64,000 nucleotides of DNA from CAYFUF01 sp964346245 (GCA_964346245.1 CAYFUF010000002.1:21839-85838); one strand, 5' to 3'; positions 52,258 to 61,379 are shown, counted from the first letter of the stretch. Translations and numbers: made by a program. The notes: generated by a model from the letters alone, not told the origin.

Positions 52258-53235
52258 CTAGCGCTCTTCTCGGAAATAGTTCGTGCCCAAGGATTTAGGC
52301 GGTTGGTTCTCCTGCCTATTCTTCATCGAAGAGAAGACGAGGACAAGGATAGTGACCAAGTAAGGCAACATCTTAAAGAGCTCTTGATAAGCTCGGCTGA
52401 GGTTGGGGATGAAAAGGTAGATGATGTAAAGACCACCGAAAAGGATTGACCCCCAAATTGCCTTTGTAGGTTTCCAGCTAGCGAAGATGACGAGGGCAAT
52501 AGCAAGCCAGCCCCTATCGCCAAAGCCACCGTTTGACCAAACTCCATTGGTGTAATCCATAATAAAGTATAGGCCGCCAAGACCTGCAATCATGCCACCG
52601 ATAATGGTAGCAGCATATTTGTATTTAGCAACAGATAAACCTGCCGCATCGGCGGTTGCTGGGCTCTCGCCAACAGCCCTGAGATTTAGTCCCACCCGTG
52701 TCCTTTTCAGCACATATGCTGCTATCAGAGCAATGATTACGGCAACATAAGCCAAGAAACCGTAGGAGAGAAAGATGGACCCTATGGGACTACCTTCAGC
52801 AAAGCCTAAGGTGACGCGGAAGAGTTTGCTGGTTTCTACTAGGGCAATAGAACCTCCCTCCCCAAACAAGGTGGCCAAAGAACCGCCGAAGAAGTTACCA
52901 ATGCCCGTGCCCAGGGTCGTTAGCGCAAGACCTGTTACATTTTGGTTTGCTCTAAGCGTTATCGTCAAAAAGCTATAGATGAGGGCCATAACCGCTGAAC
53001 CCAACAAAGTACACAGAAGGGGAATCAATACGCCTAAAACGGGATTCAAGGTCTCCACTGCCCGCTCGTAGAAGAAAGCCCCGATAACACCGCTGACGCC
53101 TCCTACATACATAATGCCTGGAATGCCCAAGTTTAGGTTGCCCGATTTTTCCGTAATAATCTCGCCTGTCGCGCCGAAGAGAAGAGGAATACCTTGCACA
53201 ACAGCTCGTTGAATAAGAAGTATCAGTGCGTTCAT
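52258..53235 (-). CDS. Nucleoside ABC transporter permease (NupQ-like)
   Basis: 325 aa with about eight to nine membrane helices; BPD_transp_2 family. GEIITEKSGNLNLGIPGIMYVGG near the start and GESPATADAAGLSVAKYKYAATIIGGMIAGLGG in the middle are typical of BMP-system permeases such as NupQ/BmpE. It forms the channel with the permease upstream; its ATG overlaps that gene's stop. Last gene of the operon. Confidence 0.9.
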   Translation of the reverse strand: MNALILLIQRAVVQGIPLLFGATGEIITEKSGNLNLGIPGIMYVGGVSGVIGAFFYERAVETLNPVLGVLIPLLCTLLGSAVMALIYSFLTITLRANQNVTGLALTTLGTGIGNFFGGSLATLFGEGGSIALVETSKLFRVTLGFAEGSPIGSIFLSYGFLAYVAVIIALIAAYVLKRTRVGLNLRAVGESPATADAAGLSVAKYKYAATIIGGMIAGLGGLYFIMDYTNGVWSNGGFGDRGWLAIALVIFASWKPTKAIWGSILFGGLYIIYLFIPNLSRAYQELFKMLPYLVTILVLVFSSMKNRQENQPPKSLGTNYFREER

Positions 53236-54341
53236 TAAGCCTCATCTCCTTTCTTCTTACGGAAGTGAATCTCATAATGGATAAAAAACTCAGAACCGAT
53301 GATAAAGAGAATCACGATACCCGTGATAATATCTGCAATAGAATCGTTCAAGCGGAAGGTCATCGCTATTTCCCTCGCTCCTCTTTGTAAGAAGACGAGA
53401 AGGAAGGAGGGAAGAATCATCCAAAGGGGGTCAAATTTGGCTAACCAAGAGACCATGACCGCGATAAAGCCCTGACCGCCTGCTGTGGCCATGGATATGG
53501 TGTGGTCCGTTCCGGCGACCAATAAAAAGCCAGCGATCCCGCAGAGGGCTCCAGATAAGGCGACTGTTCTCATGATGACCTTAGGCACATTGATACCGAC
53601 ATAGTGGGCCGTCTTGGGACTTTCACCAACGACGGCAATCTCGTAACCGTGCTTGGAGTACTTCAGATAGAAGTAGATAAAAACTAAAACAACCACAACG
53701 ATAAGGACATTTAATAAATACTTTTGATCAAACAAGGTGGGTAGCCAGCCAGCCTCTGAATCCGGATTGATCAGCCCAATCTTGCCTGAGTTCTTAGGCG
53801 ACTCCCAAAGAACAACGAAGAAGGAAACCAACTGCATGGCCACATAATTCATCATTAGGGTGAAGAGGGTCTCGTTTGTCTCCCACTTTGCTCGGAAGAA
53901 GGCGGTAATGCCTGCCCAAACCAAGCCGGCTGCCAAAGCGGCTAAGAACATGACGGGAATAAGGATGGGGGCGGGAAGAACATCACCCAAATAAATCATA
54001 CAGGAGGCGGTGGCCAAGCCCCCGATGAGGACCTGTCCTTCCGCGCCCAAGTTCCAAAAGCGCATCTTGAAGGCAGGCGTAATCGCTAAAGCGATAATCA
54101 GCAAAATAGCCGTATTCTGGATTGTTGACCAAATCTTTCGATTGGAGCCGACACTTCCTTCCAGCATGGTCTTATAAGCGTCCAAAGGGTTGAGGCCCGT
54201 TAAGAGCATGATGACGATGCCTGATAGGAGTAAACCTAAAAGGATCGCAACTGCCCGAATCAGGATTGCCCGACTCTGCTTGATATCCGTTCTTTTTGTG
54301 ATATGGATAAGAGGCTCTTTCTTACTTAGTACGCTTTCCAT
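53235..54341 (-). CDS. Nucleoside ABC transporter permease (NupP-like)
   Basis: 368 aa; second BPD_transp_2 permease, with a cytoplasmic N-terminus and about nine helices. Typical segments are FKMRFWNLGAEGQVLIGGLATA and VVGESPKTAHYVGINVPKVIMRTVALSGALCGIAGFLL. It overlaps the ATPase gene by 20 nt and the next permease by one base, so translation is coupled. Confidence 0.9.
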   Translation of the reverse strand: MESVLSKKEPLIHITKRTDIKQSRAILIRAVAILLGLLLSGIVIMLLTGLNPLDAYKTMLEGSVGSNRKIWSTIQNTAILLIIALAITPAFKMRFWNLGAEGQVLIGGLATASCMIYLGDVLPAPILIPVMFLAALAAGLVWAGITAFFRAKWETNETLFTLMMNYVAMQLVSFFVVLWESPKNSGKIGLINPDSEAGWLPTLFDQKYLLNVLIVVVVLVFIYFYLKYSKHGYEIAVVGESPKTAHYVGINVPKVIMRTVALSGALCGIAGFLLVAGTDHTISMATAGGQGFIAVMVSWLAKFDPLWMILPSFLLVFLQRGAREIAMTFRLNDSIADIITGIVILFIIGSEFFIHYEIHFRKKKGDEA

Positions 54342-55863
54342 CAGCTTCCTCCCTTCCTTTTACCATATTAAAACCAATCTCTTCTTTGCTAATGGTCCTT
54401 CCATCAAAAGGTCCATACAGCTTGCCATGACTCAAAACCAAAATCCGATCGCAGAGCGCTAGGAGAACGTCCAAATCTTCGCCAACGAAAATAACGGCGA
54501 CGCCCAATTCCTTCTGCTCATTGAGCAAATCATAAATCTTATAGGATGAATTGATATCCAGGCCGCGGACTGGATAAGCAGCCATGAAGACCGTTGGATG
54601 GGAAGCAATCTCCCTACCGACAAGAATCTTCTGAACGTTTCCGCCAGATAGCTTGCTCACCTGGGTGTCTACGGATTCCGTAGCAACTTCTAAGCGTTCA
54701 ATAATCCGCTCTGCCAGCGTTCTAGGGGCCTCCCTTTCTACAAAGACGGAGGACCCTGCTTGGTAAGACCTTAACATGATGTTGTCCACAATATTCATAT
54801 TGCCGACCAAGCCCATTCCAAGCCTATCCTCAGGAACAAAGGATAGGCGTACACCTAAGTCCCTTATCTCCATGGGATCCTTATGAATTAAATTCGTTTC
54901 CTCTTGAGAGACCGTGTCGCGATAGAGGATCTTTCCATCGTCAATCTCTTGAAGACCCGCAATAGCCTCCAAGAGCTCTTTCTGACCCGATCCAGCAATA
55001 CCTGCTATGCCCAGAATCTCGCCTGATTTCGCGGCAAAAGAGACATTGTCCAAAAGGATGTCCCCTTGGATGCCCTTGACCGTCACATGGTCAACAATCA
55101 AGCGGTCCTGGGCTCCCTCCGGCTCTTTACGCTCGATGTTTAGACTAATGGTTTCCCCCACCATCATCTCTGTCAACAGCTGAGGATTGGTTTCCTCAGT
55201 TTCCACGGTATCAATGTATTGCCCTTTGCGAAGGACGGTAACACGGTCGGAGATGGCCATAACCTCGGATAGCTTATGGGTGATAATGATGATGGACTTA
55301 CCATCATCCCGCATGCGCCGTAAAACTTCAAATAAGCGGTCTGTTTCCTGAGGGGTTAAGACTGCTGTGGGCTCATCCAGAATCAAGATGTTCGCTCCGC
55401 GGTAAAGGACACGGATAATTTCCACCGTCTGTTTTTCTGAGACTGACATGTTATAGATTTTTTTATCTGGATCGATGTGAAAGCCGTAACGTTCAGCAAT
55501 GTCGCGAATTTTCTTAGCTGATTCGCCTAAATCATAGGTTTCATCCTCCAAACCCAGCACGATATTCTCCGTCGCTGAAAACACATCAATCAACTTGAAG
55601 TGCTGGTGAATCATTCCGATTTGGAGACGGTGAGCATCCGCAGGCGATGTAATGACCACCTCTTTCCCGTCGATAAAAATCTTGCCATCATCAGGAAAAT
55701 AAATGCCCGCAATCATATTCATGAGGGTAGTCTTACCCGAACCGTTCTCACCTAAGATGGCGAGTATCTCGCCCTTTTCTACGGTCATACTTATATTGTC
55801 ATTGGCAATGACGTTTCCGAACGCTTTGGTGATGTTAACCAACTCCATGGCCCTATTGGACAT
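54322..55863 (-). CDS. Nucleoside ABC transporter ATP-binding protein (NupO-like, two ABC domains)
   Basis: 513 aa with two tandem ATPase domains. The first has GENGSGKTTLMNMIAG (Walker A), MSVSEKQTVEI (signature) and ILILDEPTAVL (Walker B). The second has GIAGSGQKELLEAIAG, LSGGNVQKILVGREI and a degenerate Walker B (TVFMAAYPVRGLD). This pattern is typical of sugar/nucleoside importers of the RbsA/NupO type. It lies between the binding protein and the permeases. Confidence 0.95.
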   Translation of the reverse strand: MSNRAMELVNITKAFGNVIANDNISMTVEKGEILAILGENGSGKTTLMNMIAGIYFPDDGKIFIDGKEVVITSPADAHRLQIGMIHQHFKLIDVFSATENIVLGLEDETYDLGESAKKIRDIAERYGFHIDPDKKIYNMSVSEKQTVEIIRVLYRGANILILDEPTAVLTPQETDRLFEVLRRMRDDGKSIIIITHKLSEVMAISDRVTVLRKGQYIDTVETEETNPQLLTEMMVGETISLNIERKEPEGAQDRLIVDHVTVKGIQGDILLDNVSFAAKSGEILGIAGIAGSGQKELLEAIAGLQEIDDGKILYRDTVSQEETNLIHKDPMEIRDLGVRLSFVPEDRLGMGLVGNMNIVDNIMLRSYQAGSSVFVEREAPRTLAERIIERLEVATESVDTQVSKLSGGNVQKILVGREIASHPTVFMAAYPVRGLDINSSYKIYDLLNEQKELGVAVIFVGEDLDVLLALCDRILVLSHGKLYGPFDGRTISKEEIGFNMVKGREEADGKRTK

Positions 55864-55899
55864 GCGCTATCCTTTCTAGTAACAACGTAAAAATACAAG

Positions 55900-55922
55900 A
55901 GGGCGGTCAAAATGACCGCCCT
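55900..55922 (-). repeat. Hairpin between binding-protein and ATPase genes
   Basis: Strong stem GGGCGGTCA-TTT-TGACCGCCC without an immediate T-run. Such intergenic stems often leave the binding-protein mRNA more abundant or stable than the rest of the operon. Confidence 0.6.
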
Positions 55923-55933
55923 GGTCGCAAAAA

Positions 55934-57181
55934 CTATTTCAAAGTAATGCCATCAATATCTAAATCAAAGTATGGTGCAGAGCGTAGAACTGATTCCATG
56001 AAGATGCCATCTTGAATCGCTTCGGTATCTGGGGTGAAATCTGGATCAGAGTCTACATCAGCCATATAAGATTCTAAGGTTTCGCCATCTACCGTAAACT
56101 TCGATGTATCGAAAACATAGAGTTCGCCATTTTCCAGTTGAGTGCGCAATTCATCAACCTTCTCTTGTGTACCTTCTGCAACAACACCCTCATTTAGAGG
56201 TCCTAATACAGCTGTACCTTCCTTCAAACCGCCGGAGAAATCTTGCTCAATCTCTGTGCCATCCATCAAGGATTGTACGATATGAACAAAGTATGGTTGC
56301 CATGAGATATGGGAAGAAGTTAAGGCTGTCGTTGGGCAAGTGCTGATTGTCGAGCCGTTGTAAGCTACGTTAGGAACCCCTGCTGCCTCACAAGCGGTTG
56401 GAGCACCCATGGAGTCAGCATGCTGGGAAATAAGCACGCAACCATCAGCAATCAATGTGTTGGCTGCTTCCTTCTCCAAGGCTTCATCGTACCAAGAGTT
56501 GGTGAATACAACATCCATAGTGGCGGATGGGCAAACTTCTCTAACGCCTAGGTAGAAGGCTGTGTAGCCAGATTTTACTTCAGCGAAAGGCATAGCGCCA
56601 ACATAACCAACCTTGGCTTCTGCTTCGCTGATCTCGCCATTTTCAATCATTTCATTTAACTTGTAACCAGCTACGACGCCTGCTAAGAATCTTGCTTGGT
56701 GAATCTTTGCAAAAGCATTGTAGTAATTATTGATTTCTGAGGTATGACCCTTCGTTCCCGTAGCGTGGCAGAAGATAACATCTGGGAATTCCTCTGCTGC
56801 AGCTAACATGTAGTCTTCATGCCCAAAAGAGTTTGCGAATACTAATTGAGCTCCCCAGTCAACTAGCTCTTCCGCAGCAACTTGGGCTTCGTTTGATTCA
56901 GGTACGTTGGTGATAAAACGAACTTGATCATTGCTTAGACCTAATTCTTCTTGCATAGCAGTTGCGGCATCCATGAAGTTCTTATCATATGGAGAGTTCT
57001 CGTCATGGAGAAAAATAAAACCGACTTTTAAATCTTCTTTTGCTATTCCTTCACCTGTGCTTTCTGATGTGCTTTCTGTTCCTTGATCAGTCGATTCCTC
57101 GCTGCCACCTTCATCTGAACCGCATGCGGCTAAGCTGAACATAACAACAAGTGCTAGTAGAAGTGCAATTCCTTTTTTCAT
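55934..57181 (-). CDS. BMP family nucleoside-binding lipoprotein
   Basis: 415 aa from MKKGIALLLALVV, set by the AGGAGG site; earlier in-frame ATGs lie in the leader. Lipoprotein signal with FSLAACG (Cys ~20), then a Ser/Glu/Thr-rich linker. The BMP/Med-type periplasmic-binding fold carries LKVGFIFLHDENSPYDKNFMDA, VFANSFGHEDYM and YNGSTISTCP. Homologues (BmpA, NupN, PnrA) bind purine nucleosides. The guanine-type riboswitch upstream supports a guanosine or purine nucleoside ligand. Confidence 0.92.
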   Translation of the reverse strand: MKKGIALLLALVVMFSLAACGSDEGGSEESTDQGTESTSESTGEGIAKEDLKVGFIFLHDENSPYDKNFMDAATAMQEELGLSNDQVRFITNVPESNEAQVAAEELVDWGAQLVFANSFGHEDYMLAAAEEFPDVIFCHATGTKGHTSEINNYYNAFAKIHQARFLAGVVAGYKLNEMIENGEISEAEAKVGYVGAMPFAEVKSGYTAFYLGVREVCPSATMDVVFTNSWYDEALEKEAANTLIADGCVLISQHADSMGAPTACEAAGVPNVAYNGSTISTCPTTALTSSHISWQPYFVHIVQSLMDGTEIEQDFSGGLKEGTAVLGPLNEGVVAEGTQEKVDELRTQLENGELYVFDTSKFTVDGETLESYMADVDSDPDFTPDTEAIQDGIFMESVLRSAPYFDLDIDGITLK

Positions 57182-57248
57182 TAAATCCTCCTGTTTTTTC
57201 GGTGCTCGCATTCCTCCGATCAGCAGAAAACCTTCATTACCTGAAAAT

Positions 57249-57277
57249 AAAAAAAGGACCCTCAAAGCGAGTGTCCA
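57249..57277 (-). terminator. Riboswitch expression-platform terminator
   Basis: Minus-strand stem GGACACTC / GAGGGTCC (one mismatch, 57257-57277) followed directly by TTTTTTT. It lies between the aptamer and the binding-protein start, as expected for ligand-induced termination. Confidence 0.75.
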
Positions 57278-57312
57278 TTACCAAAATTTCGAATCTATTG
57301 AATCGAAAGCAA

Positions 57313-57380
57313 TACCAATAGTCGCAACTGAGGCGTGCGGTAGAGACGTCTGGGCCATTTCTTCCAGACCTATATTGGTA
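57313..57380 (-). ncRNA. Purine riboswitch aptamer, guanine type
   Basis: Three-way junction read on the minus strand. P1 is TACCAATA / TATTGGTA (8 bp). J1/2 is TAG. P2 is GTCTGG / CCAGAC. J2/3 is GTCTCTAC (consensus GUUUCUAC). P3 is CGCA / TGCG, and J3/1 is AC. The pyrimidine at the specificity site is C, as in guanine-sensing aptamers, and the U22/U47/U51 core is kept. Loops L2 and L3 are longer than usual but contain GG and CC that could pair. A terminator follows, so high guanine should switch off the nucleoside importer. Confidence 0.8.
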
Positions 57381-57570
57381 ACGGCAGTTATTCTGTTGAT
57401 GTCATTATCCTAACAAAGAAAGCCCTTAGTGTCAACGTCCTAATTGTTAAGTTTAGTTCAAAACTTTTTCTATCTTCCCCTTCGACAAAGAAGCTAATTT
57501 AGCAACCAGCCCATTACAAACCTTTTCCGATATCTATCTTTTTTTCTTCATCCCTGCCAAAAAAATCCAC

Positions 57571-57610
57571 AAAAAAAGCTACCGATAACATATATGTCAT
57601 CGATAGCTTT
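57571..57610 (-). terminator. Terminator after rplL
   Basis: Long stem AAAGCTATCGATGACA / TGTTATCGGTAGCTTT with an AT-rich loop, followed by TTTT on the minus strand, just beyond the rplL stop codon. Confidence 0.85.
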
Positions 57611-57626
57611 TCAGTTAAAACCTAAA

Positions 57627-58016
57627 CTACTTTAATTCTACAGTAGCGCCAGCTTCTTCAAGCTTAGCTTTCATGTCTTCTGCTTCGTCCTTAGCGACTG
57701 CTTCCTTGATTGTCTTTGGTGCTTCGTCAACTAGAGCTTTTGCGTCCTTAAGACCAAGACCAGTAAGGTCCTTAACAACCTTGATTACATTGATCTTGCT
57801 TGTTCCAGCGCTCTCTAGGTAAACGTCGAATTCAGTCTTCTCTTCTTCTTCTGCTGCACCTGCGTCTCCTGCTGCTTGTGGAGCTACACCCATTGCTACT
57901 GGAGCTGCTGCTGATACGCCAAATTCCTCTTCAAGAGCGGAAACTAATTCGGATAATTCAAGAACGGTAAGTTCTTTTACTTCTTCAACTAAAGCTGTTA
58001 CTTTCTCTGATGCCAT
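57627..58016 (-). CDS. rplL: 50S ribosomal protein L7/L12
   Basis: 129 aa. N-terminal dimerisation part, Ala/Gly/Glu hinge (~40-60), and C-terminal factor-binding domain with KTEFDVYLESAGTSKINVIKVVKDLTGLGLKDAKALVDEAPKTIKE. Stalk protein that recruits translation GTPases. Second gene of the rplJ-rplL unit, 57 nt after rplJ. Confidence 0.98.
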   Translation of the reverse strand: MASEKVTALVEEVKELTVLELSELVSALEEEFGVSAAAPVAMGVAPQAAGDAGAAEEEEKTEFDVYLESAGTSKINVIKVVKDLTGLGLKDAKALVDEAPKTIKEAVAKDEAEDMKAKLEEAGATVELK

Positions 58017-58073
58017 GTTAATCCTCCATAAAGATATATTATTTAAAATGTTTACTAGTTTGCAAAGATTGGC

Positions 58074-58616
58074 TTATGCAGCCTCTTCCTCTTGCTTCTT
58101 TTCCTTAACTGCATTAAGCGCATAAACTGCTGAACGAATTGTACCTTGACATACGTTCGCAAGACCAGAAATAGGTCCTTGTAGTGCACGTAGCACTTGT
58201 CCAAGTAGCTCTTCTTTTGATGGTAACTTTGATAATTGAACAACCTCATCAGCTGTCATTACATTGCCATCCATGAAGCCTGCTTTGATATTGAACTTTG
58301 CTTGGTGAGAACTTGAAAACTTGTCCGAAATCTTTGGTCCTTGAACCATATCTTCATTTGAGAAAACAAAAGCATTTGGGCCGTTTAGAATCTCTTCAAA
58401 GCCCTCGTAACCTAAGTCTTTTAAGGCCAAGTTAACCATCGTATTTTTGTAGACCTTGTAGTCAACGCCTGCATTGCGGTAGTCATTTCTCAGTTGAGTG
58501 ACTTCTTGAACAGTTAGACCAGTATACTCAACCACAACAACGGATTGTGCATTTTGAATCTGTTCTTTAATCTCATCAACTATTGGCTGTTTCTTATGAA
58601 CACTACGTTCTTCCAC
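58074..58616 (-). CDS. rplJ: 50S ribosomal protein L10
   Basis: 180 aa starting at GTG (EERSVHKKQPIVDEIK), because a GGAGGTG site lies 5 nt upstream; the longer frame reaches into the leader. NAQSVVVVEYTGLTVQEVTQLR and YKVYKNTMVNLAL are characteristic. L10 anchors the L7/L12 stalk and binds its own leader to repress synthesis. Confidence 0.96.
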   Translation of the reverse strand: MEERSVHKKQPIVDEIKEQIQNAQSVVVVEYTGLTVQEVTQLRNDYRNAGVDYKVYKNTMVNLALKDLGYEGFEEILNGPNAFVFSNEDMVQGPKISDKFSSSHQAKFNIKAGFMDGNVMTADEVVQLSKLPSKEELLGQVLRALQGPISGLANVCQGTIRSAVYALNAVKEKKQEEEAA

Positions 58617-58645
58617 TATTTCACCTCCAATGGCTACAAAAATTG

Positions 58646-58748
58646 AAAAACTCCTCACGCAAAAAGACGTAAGGAGTGTGATTACATAGTAAATCCACCT
58701 CTACAGGAAATTAAGCTTTCGCACCTGTCGTCTTCGGTAGCCGCATCA
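58646..58748 (-). ncRNA. L10 leader (autoregulatory)
   Basis: The minus strand upstream of rplJ carries the typical leader core (CCGAAGACGACAGGTGC ... TTAATTTCCTGTAGAGGTGG). It ends in an attenuator stem ACTCCTTACG / CGTGAGGAGT (58650-58677) with a TTTTT tail. L10 (with L12) binding to the core is expected to favour termination. Confidence 0.85.
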
Positions 58749-58800
58749 ACAAATATAGCACAAGTTTCTAAGGAATGCAAATAAATCTATAATTGCTCGC

Positions 58801-59145
58801 CTAGTGTCTATCCGCTGAAAATAACCAGATTTCTAAGATCAGTAAGACTAGGCCAAAAGCAATCTTAATAATCGGTTGGCGGCCCATAGATTCATCCAAG
58901 ACAAAGTGAAAAAACAATTGCAGGCCAATAATCAAGAGTAGTATGCCGACAAGAAGTATCACCTGTGCTTTGGTATATTCAAAATCTTGTGCTTTTAGAT
59001 AAATGACTATCCCTAGCAAGACAAGTATGGGCGCTAGCGGCCAAAAATAAGGTAGATCAAGAATCTCTTGAAACTCTAAATAGGTCAGAGCAAGCATAAC
59101 AGCTAGAAAAATGCTGAATACTCTTCTTTGGTTCACCTAATTCAT
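58801..59145 (-). pseudogene. Small four-helix membrane protein with a stop at codon 3
   Basis: The reading frame from 59136 (GTG) encodes 111 aa with about four membrane helices and no recognised family. The strong AAAGGAGG site is 7 nt before an ATG at 59145, in the same frame. Codon 3 after that ATG is TAG (59137-59139), followed at once by the GTG. Either the gene restarts at GTG right after a two-codon peptide, or a CAG-to-TAG mutation has damaged it. It sits between the rplA terminator and the rplJ leader, an unusual site inside the ribosomal-protein cluster. Confidence 0.6.
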
Positions 59146-59174
59146 TCGACTTCCTCCTTTGTATAATCGTTTTT

Positions 59175-59215
59175 AAAAAAAAAGACCAAAGACAATATCT
59201 TATGTCTTTGGTCTT
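59175..59215 (-). terminator. Terminator after rplA
   Basis: Twelve-base-pair stem AAGACCAAAGAC / GTCTTTGGTCTT (59182-59215) with a long T-run on the minus strand, 28 nt after rplA. It splits rplK-rplA from the rplJ-rplL transcript. Confidence 0.9.
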
Positions 59216-59242
59216 GTACTTTAAAACTTATATTCAGTAAAT

Positions 59243-59953
59243 CTACTTACCAAGAACAGACTCAGTCAAATGTGCAACGTTAACACGGATTCCTGGGCCC
59301 ATCGTAGAAGCTAGGGTAACAGAGCGTAGGTACCTACCTTTTGCTGCTGCTGGTCTTGCTTTGATTAGGGCAGTTAGGATGGACTTAAGGTTCTCAAGAA
59401 GTTGATCTTCGGAGAAAGAAGCTTTCCCGACGAGAACGTGAACGATATTGTTCTTATCCGTTCTGTACTCAACTTTACCAGCTTTTACTTCTTTCACTGC
59501 TTGAGCGACATCCATTGTTACCGTACCGGCCTTGGGGTTTGGCATGAGGCCACGGGGACCTAATACACGACCAATCTTACCGACTTGACCCATCATATCT
59601 GGGGTTGCGATTGCCGTATCAAACTCGAACCAGTATTCGTTTGCTACCTTGTCAATTAAATCTTCGCCTGCGAAATCAGCGCCTGCATCTAGGGCTTCTT
59701 GGACTTTGTCGCCTTTTGCAAATACAGCTACGCGAACAGACTTACCTGTTCCATGAGGTAGAATAACCGTTCCACGAACCTGTTGGTCCGCATGACGGGA
59801 ATCTACACCCAATTTGGTGTGTAACTCGATGGTCTCATCGAAGTTTGCAACGGCGGTCTTCTTTAATAAAGAAACAGCTTCAGCAAGATCATATTCGCGA
59901 CCTTTTTCGACTAGCTTGGCTGCCTCTACGTACTTCTTACCTCTTTTTGGCAT
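59243..59953 (-). CDS. rplA: 50S ribosomal protein L1
   Basis: 236 aa. FDETIELHTKLGVDSRHADQQVRGTVILPHGTGK and MGQVGKIGRVLGPRGLMPNPKAGTV are family signatures. Binds 23S rRNA at the L1 stalk. It follows rplK with a 44-nt gap. Length normal. Confidence 0.98.
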   Translation of the reverse strand: MPKRGKKYVEAAKLVEKGREYDLAEAVSLLKKTAVANFDETIELHTKLGVDSRHADQQVRGTVILPHGTGKSVRVAVFAKGDKVQEALDAGADFAGEDLIDKVANEYWFEFDTAIATPDMMGQVGKIGRVLGPRGLMPNPKAGTVTMDVAQAVKEVKAGKVEYRTDKNNIVHVLVGKASFSEDQLLENLKSILTALIKARPAAAKGRYLRSVTLASTMGPGIRVNVAHLTESVLGK

Positions 59954-59997
59954 AGTATCCTCCTTGTGGTATTAGCGGAAATTCCTCCCACTGGTTT

Positions 59998-60423
59998 TTA
60001 TTCCTCTACAGTAATTCCCATCGAGCGTGCTGTACCAGCAACCATGCTCATCGCCGCTTCCAAGCTTGCTGCGTTGATATCAGGTTCTTTAATCTTTGCA
60101 ATCTTTTCGACTTGAGCTTTAGTTAGCTTGCCAACTTTGTTCTTATTAGGCTCGCCAGAAGCGGCACTCAAGCCTAATTCTTTTTTAATTAATACAGCAG
60201 CTGGTGGCGTCTTCGTAATGAAGGTGAATGAACGGTCTTGGTAGATCGTCATTTCCACTGGAATGATCATGCCGTTTTCTTCAGCTGTCTTCGCATTGAA
60301 AGCTTTGACAAATTCCATGATGTTAACGCCATGAGGACCTAATGCGGTACCTACTGGGGGTGCAGGAGATGCTTGTCCTGCTGGAATTTGAAGCTTTACA
60401 ATTGCACTAACTTTTTTAGCCAT
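59998..60423 (-). CDS. rplK: 50S ribosomal protein L11
   Basis: 141 aa, full length. Starts MAKKVSAIVKLQIPAGQASPAPPVGTALGPHG and includes the C-terminal rRNA-binding domain ending AGTARSMGITVEE. Part of the GTPase-associated centre. It lies 161 nt after nusG. Confidence 0.98.
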   Translation of the reverse strand: MAKKVSAIVKLQIPAGQASPAPPVGTALGPHGVNIMEFVKAFNAKTAEENGMIIPVEMTIYQDRSFTFITKTPPAAVLIKKELGLSAASGEPNKNKVGKLTKAQVEKIAKIKEPDINAASLEAAMSMVAGTARSMGITVEE

Positions 60424-60584
60424 AGTATCCTCCTATAGGATTTGCTATCGTGGTCAGAGCGGGGTTACTCCCCCTCCCACTAACGACTATTGTAACTTTT
60501 TTACTATATTCTCTTTATGTCTGTGTCTTTCTACACGCGTCGACCTTATTCCTTCGATATACAAAAGAAACAAAATGAGAAGTT

Positions 60585-61136
60585 TTAGTTCTTTTGAATA
60601 TCATCAAATGAAAGCTCTACAGACGTATCTCTTCCAAACATGGAGATTAAGCCTTTGACCGTACGTTTTTCTTGATTGACTTCCTCGACATCGGCAGAGA
60701 AGCCATTGAAAGGACCAAAGATGACTTCAACGCTGTCACCAACATTAATGTCAATCTTTTCTTGTGTCGTTTTCTCACGCACGCCAAACTTGGCAATTTC
60801 CCTTTTTGTTAAAGGCACTGGCTCTGAATCTGGTCCCACAAATCCGGTTACCCCATGAGTATTACGAATCAAGTACCAAGAGGTTGGTGTAACGTTCATC
60901 TTGATGAGAACATATCCCGGTAGGACCTTGCGTTCCTTGGTTTCCCGAACATTATCTTTGATTTCAGTGTACTTTTCCAAAGGAACCATCACATCTAGAA
61001 TATCAGGATCTTGTTTATTTTCTATCATCATCTGGATCTTATCTTTCACCTTATTCTCATATCCTGAATAGGTGTGAACGACATACCACTTCCCGGTTTC
61101 ACCAGAATTAAGGGTTTTTTCTTGATTATCTCCCAT
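60585..61136 (-). CDS. nusG: Transcription termination/antitermination protein NusG
   Basis: 183 aa from MGDNQEKTL; an ATG eight codons earlier is less likely. NGN domain has KWYVVHTYSGYENKVKDKIQ and LPGYVLIKMNVTPTSWYLIRNTHGVTGFVG. The KOW domain has GDSVEVIFGPFNGFSADVEEVN. It binds RNA polymerase and links it to Rho or ribosomes. It follows secE with a short gap. Confidence 0.96.
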   Translation of the reverse strand: MGDNQEKTLNSGETGKWYVVHTYSGYENKVKDKIQMMIENKQDPDILDVMVPLEKYTEIKDNVRETKERKVLPGYVLIKMNVTPTSWYLIRNTHGVTGFVGPDSEPVPLTKREIAKFGVREKTTQEKIDINVGDSVEVIFGPFNGFSADVEEVNQEKRTVKGLISMFGRDTSVELSFDDIQKN

Positions 61137-61182
61137 TATATGAAAGCTCCCTTCTTCCAAACTCGAGTAAAATCAACTGAGC

Positions 61183-61368
61183 TTAACTGACAAGTGATAC
61201 AATCCAGCTAAAAATGACATCCAATCCGTAGGAAATTAGGGCAACAATACTGGCAATAACGAGAACCGTAACGGTATATTGCACAGCCTCTTGCTTCGTT
61301 GGCCAATGGACCTTTTTGAATTCAGAACGCACTCCCTTTAAGAAGCCGCCCTTTTTCTTTTCTGTCAT
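61183..61368 (-). CDS. secE: Preprotein translocase subunit SecE
   Basis: 61 aa with one C-terminal membrane helix preceded by GVRSEFKKVHWPTKQEAVQYT, the conserved SecE motif. Part of the SecYEG channel. It lies 11 nt after rpmG and 46 nt before nusG, the classic Bacillota order. Confidence 0.96.
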   Translation of the reverse strand: MTEKKKGGFLKGVRSEFKKVHWPTKQEAVQYTVTVLVIASIVALISYGLDVIFSWIVSLVS

Positions 61369-61379
61369 GTGACTCTCCC

